A stretch of 64,000 bases of DNA from Euglena gracilis (taxonomy: Eukaryota > Euglenida > Euglenophyceae > Euglenales): NCBI GenBank assembly GCA_039621445.1, contig CP154954.1, forward strand, positions 5,681,919 to 5,745,918, written 5' to 3'. The notes under the pieces were generated by a model. It ran no database searches. It worked only from the letters and a program-made list of their open reading frames with translations, and was not told the DNA's origin. Shown piece by piece: positions 60,181 to 64,000 of the stretch (within the stretch, counting starts at the first letter, position 1; each line of letters begins with the position of its first letter). The translations under genes and the position numbers were made by a program.

Positions 60181-60333
60181 TCTCCTTGAGGTCGAAGGGC
60201 AGAAATAGCAATCAGCCAACTCCGGCAACAAAAAGCAGTAAGAAGCACCCCCCGCGCACGCACAAACACAGAACAGAACAGCCGGCAAGGAAAGCAGGAC
60301 CTCACCATCTCGCAGTGCGGAGCCCGAATGGTC

Positions 60334-60580
60334 TTCTGCAAGAGGGGGGGGTGGACACCACCCACTGGAAACCCCACAGCACCAGAGGACCTGGGGTTTT
60401 ATGGTGGAAAATGCTGGTTTGCAAGTGGAAGAAGTCCAGCAATTGGGTCAGTGGAAAAATTTTGGGGCCTTCCAAGCTCATTATTTACGACTCGGTGTCG
60501 TTTCAAAAATTCAAAATCTTATGGCCCAAAGGGGAGTGCACAGTACCTCACCATCTCGAAGTGCGGAGCCCGAATGGTCT
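60334..60580 (+). pseudogene. DIRS-like A tyrosine recombinase, C-terminal part
   Basis: Contains HSTRG (HxxR), a one-base frameshift after VLWWK, then VEEVQQLGQWKNFGAFQAHY with the Trp and nucleophilic Tyr. This is box B of a DIRS-type tyrosine recombinase. The reading then runs on into the internal complementary region and a basic, Pro-rich tail to about 61014. With 42318-42994 it makes one disrupted gene. Confidence 0.8.
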
Positions 60581-60648
60581 CGGACTCCCACGACAGAGGA
60601 AGGGGGAGGAATGGACCAAGAGGGCGAAGCACAAGAAGATGGTGAGCC
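60545..60648 (+). repeat. Internal complementary region of DIRS-like A
   Basis: Centre at 60579/60580. The left arm (CTCACCATCTCGAAGTGCGG) is the exact complement of the element's own left end at 39081-39113, including its TTCGAG variant. The right arm is complementary to the right end (60950-61014). Confidence 0.85.
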
Positions 60649-61014
60649 CAACCCCCCCACCCAAAAAATCAGCAGAAAAAGAAAGACATCCCAACCAGAA
60701 AGGGGGCCCCCACCCAAGCAACCCCAACCACCCACCCAGAAACACAAAGAGAGACAACCATCCCCATCGAGGGGGGGGGGGCCACCAAGCAAACATGGGA
60801 GAGGGCGGGGCCACGACGGTTCAGCTTCGCCACGGTGTCGGAGGAGGCCTTATCATCGCCAACTCCGGCAACAAAGGCGCAGTAAGAAGCACCCCCCGCG
60901 CACACACAAACACACCAGAGCAGAACAGCCGGCAAGGAAAGCAGGACCTCACCATCTTCTTGTGCTTCGCCCTCTTGGTCCCTTCCTCCCCCTTCCTCTG
61001 TCGTGGGAGTCCGA

Positions 61015-62871
61015 TACCCTTCGCGGAAGTTACTTGGACATGGCACATAGCTGGCATTTTTTTCTTGAGAAAAAAACGTTTTTTTGTTTTTTATTTTAAA
61101 AAAACGGGCAAAAAAAACGGCAAAAAAAAACAAAGGGGAAAATGATGGTCCAAACTTTGATCGCAAGGGTGAACCAATCTTAGCTCAAATGGCTTGAAAA
61201 CCAATACTTTTGGTTGTCTTCAACAAGAATGGTCAAAATAGGGCATTTTTCTGCCATTTTGGCTTGAAACCATTCCAAACTAACTTGAAACATCCCAAAT
61301 TTGGTGTCTTTCTCTGACCGAGGATGGGCAAAAAATCTGAAAAATAAGGTAAAAATTTTTTTTGCCCTGGACCCTCAATGGCGTTTTTTTTGTTTTTTTT
61401 AAAAAAAACATGTTTTTTTTTAAAAAACGTGTTTTTTGACTTCGTTTTAAACGAAGTGCCAGCTATGACATGGCAACATATGTTGACATCAGAGTGAAAC
61501 TGGTCTTGATTGATATGATGACATCAGATCTTGAAACTGGAAAACAACTTGATTCTTTTTTGTGGCGATGGCAAAGTTTCGCAAAGCTGGAGGGCAAACA
61601 GCGGCGGATGTTCGGCAACGCTGTTCTCTCTGATTCCATAGCACGTGGCACTGCCAATAGGGATGAATAACTGCAATTCTTTGGGTCAAACTCAGGCCTC
61701 ATTTGTATTCTCCCCACTCGGTCAGCCGATGGAACCAGGCTGAAGTTGACCAATTGACCAGGGGGGGGGTTTGGAGTTTTTTTCCAAAAAATTTGTCACT
61801 GGAAAGTCCGACAGCAAGCCCTGCTAAACCCGCCCCCCCCCCCAAAATAACCTGGCGGGGCCCTTGCGGGGCCCTGGCAGTGGCGGCAGGGGGAGGGGCA
61901 AAAAAGAAGCTTCCAGTAACTTGGCACCCGCTTTTTAAGGAAAATTCCTTTACGACGCTGAAAAAAAGGGCCCAAATAACCTGGGGGGGGCAGGGCCAAA
62001 AGTCGGTTCCAATAACATGGCACTCCGCCAGTTATTTGGATGGGGGGGGGGGTCAGCGAACCCCCCCCCCGTGACCCGACCTAAGATCCTTTTCGGCCAA
62101 TTTTTTTCTGAAAAAAATTGGCCGGTGATGCTAATTTGACAAAATATTCAGCTAGATTCCTGATTTTCAGGCATAAATTTTGCAAATTTTGGGATGCAAA
62201 CCCCTATTTTTAGGTGTGGGGGTTCCTAATTTAAAGATTTCCCCCCAAAATTCGTTTTCAATGATTCCTAATTTGTCCACCGAAAATGTGGTGTTCCCCC
62301 GTGACCCGAACCACCCCCAGAACTTTTTCCTCGAAAAAAGGGCCATTTCACAAGGAAAAAGGCCAATTTTTGCTTTTTCAAAAAAAACATGTTTTTTGGT
62401 GTTTTTTTTTAAAAAACATGTTTTTTTTGCTTTATTTAAAAAAACAAAAAAAAACGACAACCCTGGGGGGGACACCCCCCTAAACAGTGGGGCAGTCCAG
62501 TGACCGATTTTCGCCCCAGTGCGAAAGAAAAAATTTGACCCTCCTCCCCCCCAGTCTTAAAAAAACCCCAAAGCCCCTGGCCCACAACTTTACAGCCTCT
62601 CAGCTGTGCCTGGGGGGGGGGCTTGTCAAGCAACACCCTGGTTGGATCGTGAGGGCACCCCCCATTGAGGGGTTTTTACGTTATTTCAATTTTTTTTGAC
62701 CTAATACCCAAAAATTGCCGGGGGCCTGGGATGGTGCCGGACCTCCCTTCCCCTGGCACAAAGTGCTAAAAAAATTTTGAAAAATACTTTCAGGTTGCCC
62801 AAGTTTGGGAGGCAGGCTTCTTTTTAAGACCCCCGGGGGGGGGCCACCCACCCAGGGTGGCGCGGGACCTT
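61015..62871. other. AT-rich non-coding DNA with A/T hairpins
   Basis: Repeated palindromic words AAAAAACATGTTTTTT (about 61405-61430 and 62385-62430) and homopolymer runs. A pair of inverted CATAGCTGGCA/TGCCAGCTATG words near 61044 and 61460 could bound a small transposon. No gene supported. Confidence 0.5.
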
Positions 62872-64000
62872 TTTTGCCTCCCCATTTTGTTAAATAACTT
62901 ACAGCCACCTGGCTGTCCACGTGGAGCACAATTGTTTGTTTTGGTTTGGCTAGTGCCTGTACTGTTTCCACTGCAGCCTGCAACTCTTTTTGATTGATAT
63001 GAAGGACATGCAGGTCCCTCCAAAAATCCTGCACCTTTTGGCCTGAAGCTTTGTCCAGCCCCCCCCACTGCCAGGTGCTGCTGTCTGAAAAGAGCTCCTG
63101 AGAGGCCTGGGACTGAAATGCCCTGCCCACACCTGGCTGTAAAAAGGCTTTTAACTCCACAATTTGATCCTTGACCCCCTGGGGAATGGTCAGGGTGTGG
63201 TGCCAACCCCACTTTGTGTGCAAATCCACCATTTTGCAAAGTTGATCTGTCAGAATTCTGAGAAATGGCATTGAAACTAAATAGCTTCTGACTTGTCCCA
63301 CAATAGAACTGAGTTTTCTGCAGCTCATTTTCTGTGCTGTGAGCACTTTGCCTAGCTCCTCTCTTAAGGATTTTAGTTTTTCCTGAGGAATTTCCAATTG
63401 GCCTTTTTTCAAATTGATCCATTGGCCCAAATGTTTTATTTCCTGTGTGGGTTCCAGACAGGATTTGGGGAGGTTTAATCTGAAACCTGCCAGTAAAAGG
63501 TCTGTTTTTACTTCTGCCAAATGTTGGGCTGCTGTCTTTTTGCTGGGGGCTAACAGCAAAATGTCGTCCAGGTAGATGAAAACTACCTTGCCTTCCTTTC
63601 TCCATTTTCTTTCCCAGAAGCTCATAAGAGTCATAAATTTTTGTGGCAGGCTGCTTATACCAAAGCATGCAGCTTGAAATTGCCACGTTTCCCCCCCCAC
63701 CTGCATGCACACATGTTTTTCCAGACTGCTGTGCAGTTTTAAGTGGAAATATGCATCTTTCAGGTCTATTTTTCCACAGAACCAACCTTTTCTTAGATAT
63801 GGGAAGATGTTTCCCATGTGTTCCAATCTGAATTTCTGGGGGGTGAAATGGAGATTTAACTGTCGACAATCTGAAATCAGTCTTTCCTTGGTCTTTTCCC
63901 CTTCCTTTTTGGAAATGATAAAATAAGGGACAAAATGTTTTGCCTCCTGTGGGGTGATTTGCCTGGTTGCCCCTGCACATTCGTATTCTCTCAGAATTTT
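62872..64000 (-). CDS. DIRS-like C reverse transcriptase/RNase H fragment
   Basis: Closely related to DIRS-like B over 57650-58790 and continuing past the window's right edge. One open frame from 63826 carries HMGNIFPYLRKGWFCGKIDL, KDAYFHLKLHSSLEKHV, FQAACFGISSLPQKFMTLM, YLDD at 63574-63563, and RNase H up to VSYLTKWGGK. Similarity then stops at about 62872, where unrelated C-rich sequence begins, so the Dam-like domain and recombinase are lost. The G-run at 63691-63698 has eight G, which keeps RT in frame and is taken as the ancestral state. Confidence 0.85.

Larger units (their letters stand above)
42995..60333 (-). mobile_element. DIRS-like retroelement B (-), interrupted by type 2 gypsy
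   Basis: Reads from 60333 (GACCATTCGG on the - strand) down to 42995 (GGGAGTCCGA on the - strand). Inverted terminal repeats share GATGGTGAGGTCCTGCTTTC at both ends (about 60310-60285 and 43055-43080). Order on the - strand: Gag-like, RT/RNase H, Dam-like, tyrosine recombinase, internal complementary region. A complete gypsy element (44273-56960) with 5-bp duplication CCCTT sits just after the recombinase start. Confidence 0.85.
60334..61014 (+). mobile_element. DIRS-like element A, right part
   Basis: Carries the box B half of the recombinase, the internal complementary region and the right end (GGGAGTCCGA at 61005-61014). Confidence 0.85.

Overview
This is a eukaryotic, intergenic, transposon-on-transposon region. 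I found no convincing host gene, rRNA, tRNA or CRISPR array. Nearly all of the coding signal is retroelement: two kinds of Ty3/gypsy chromovirus (gag, protease, RT, RNase H, integrase with a C-terminal chromodomain), several DIRS-like tyrosine-recombinase retroelements, and three short non-autonomous LTR elements. I infer a large, repeat-rich genome, perhaps an alga or other protist. C5-methyltransferase capture by retrotransposons has been reported in charophyte algae and dinoflagellates, and the C5 domain here recalls that. The species cannot be named from the sequence.

Layout. 1-2314: unannotated DNA plus the 3' end of a decayed DIRS-like element (recombinase remnant, internal complementary region, right end at 1818). 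2315-5745: decayed, internally deleted 'type 1' gypsy (LTR, primer-binding site, integrase, chromodomain and an extra 3' ORF). 5750-6160: C-rich minisatellite. 6164-8548 and 14004-15078: two copies, in opposite orientation, of a small non-autonomous LTR element. The 8549-14003 segment between them is inverted, because their 4-bp target duplications are exchanged. The inverted segment holds the 5' end of a type 1 gypsy and a 'type 3' gypsy (long coiled-coil Gag) inserted into it. 15079-23202: rest of that type 1 gypsy on the + strand. 23203-31727: a second, truncated type 1 copy on the - strand, so the two form a very large inverted repeat. 31999-36744: LTR-like fragment and short palindromic or tandem repeats. 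36745-38643: 1.9-kb LTR element whose only recognisable ORF is a Dam-like methyltransferase domain.

39081-61014 is a three-level nest. A + strand DIRS-like element (39081-42994 and 60334-61014) is interrupted within its recombinase gene by a - strand DIRS-like element (42995-60333). That one is interrupted at the start of its own recombinase gene by a complete 'type 2' gypsy (44273-56960, 5-bp duplication CCCTT). 61015-62871 is AT-rich non-coding sequence. 62872-64000 is part of another - strand DIRS-like element that runs off the window.

The most interesting content is DNA methyltransferase capture. The type 2 gypsy carries a Dam-like (NPPY) domain followed by a C5-cytosine-methyltransferase-like domain between Gag and protease. 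Dam-like domains also occur in the DIRS-like elements (where this is known), in the type 1 gypsy between protease and RT (motif eroded), in the type 3 gypsy (fragment), and alone in the 1.9-kb LTR element. Most copies carry frameshifts or stops. The best preserved are the type 2 gypsy, with LTRs differing at about nine positions by eye, and the RT of the 62.9-64 kb DIRS-like copy.
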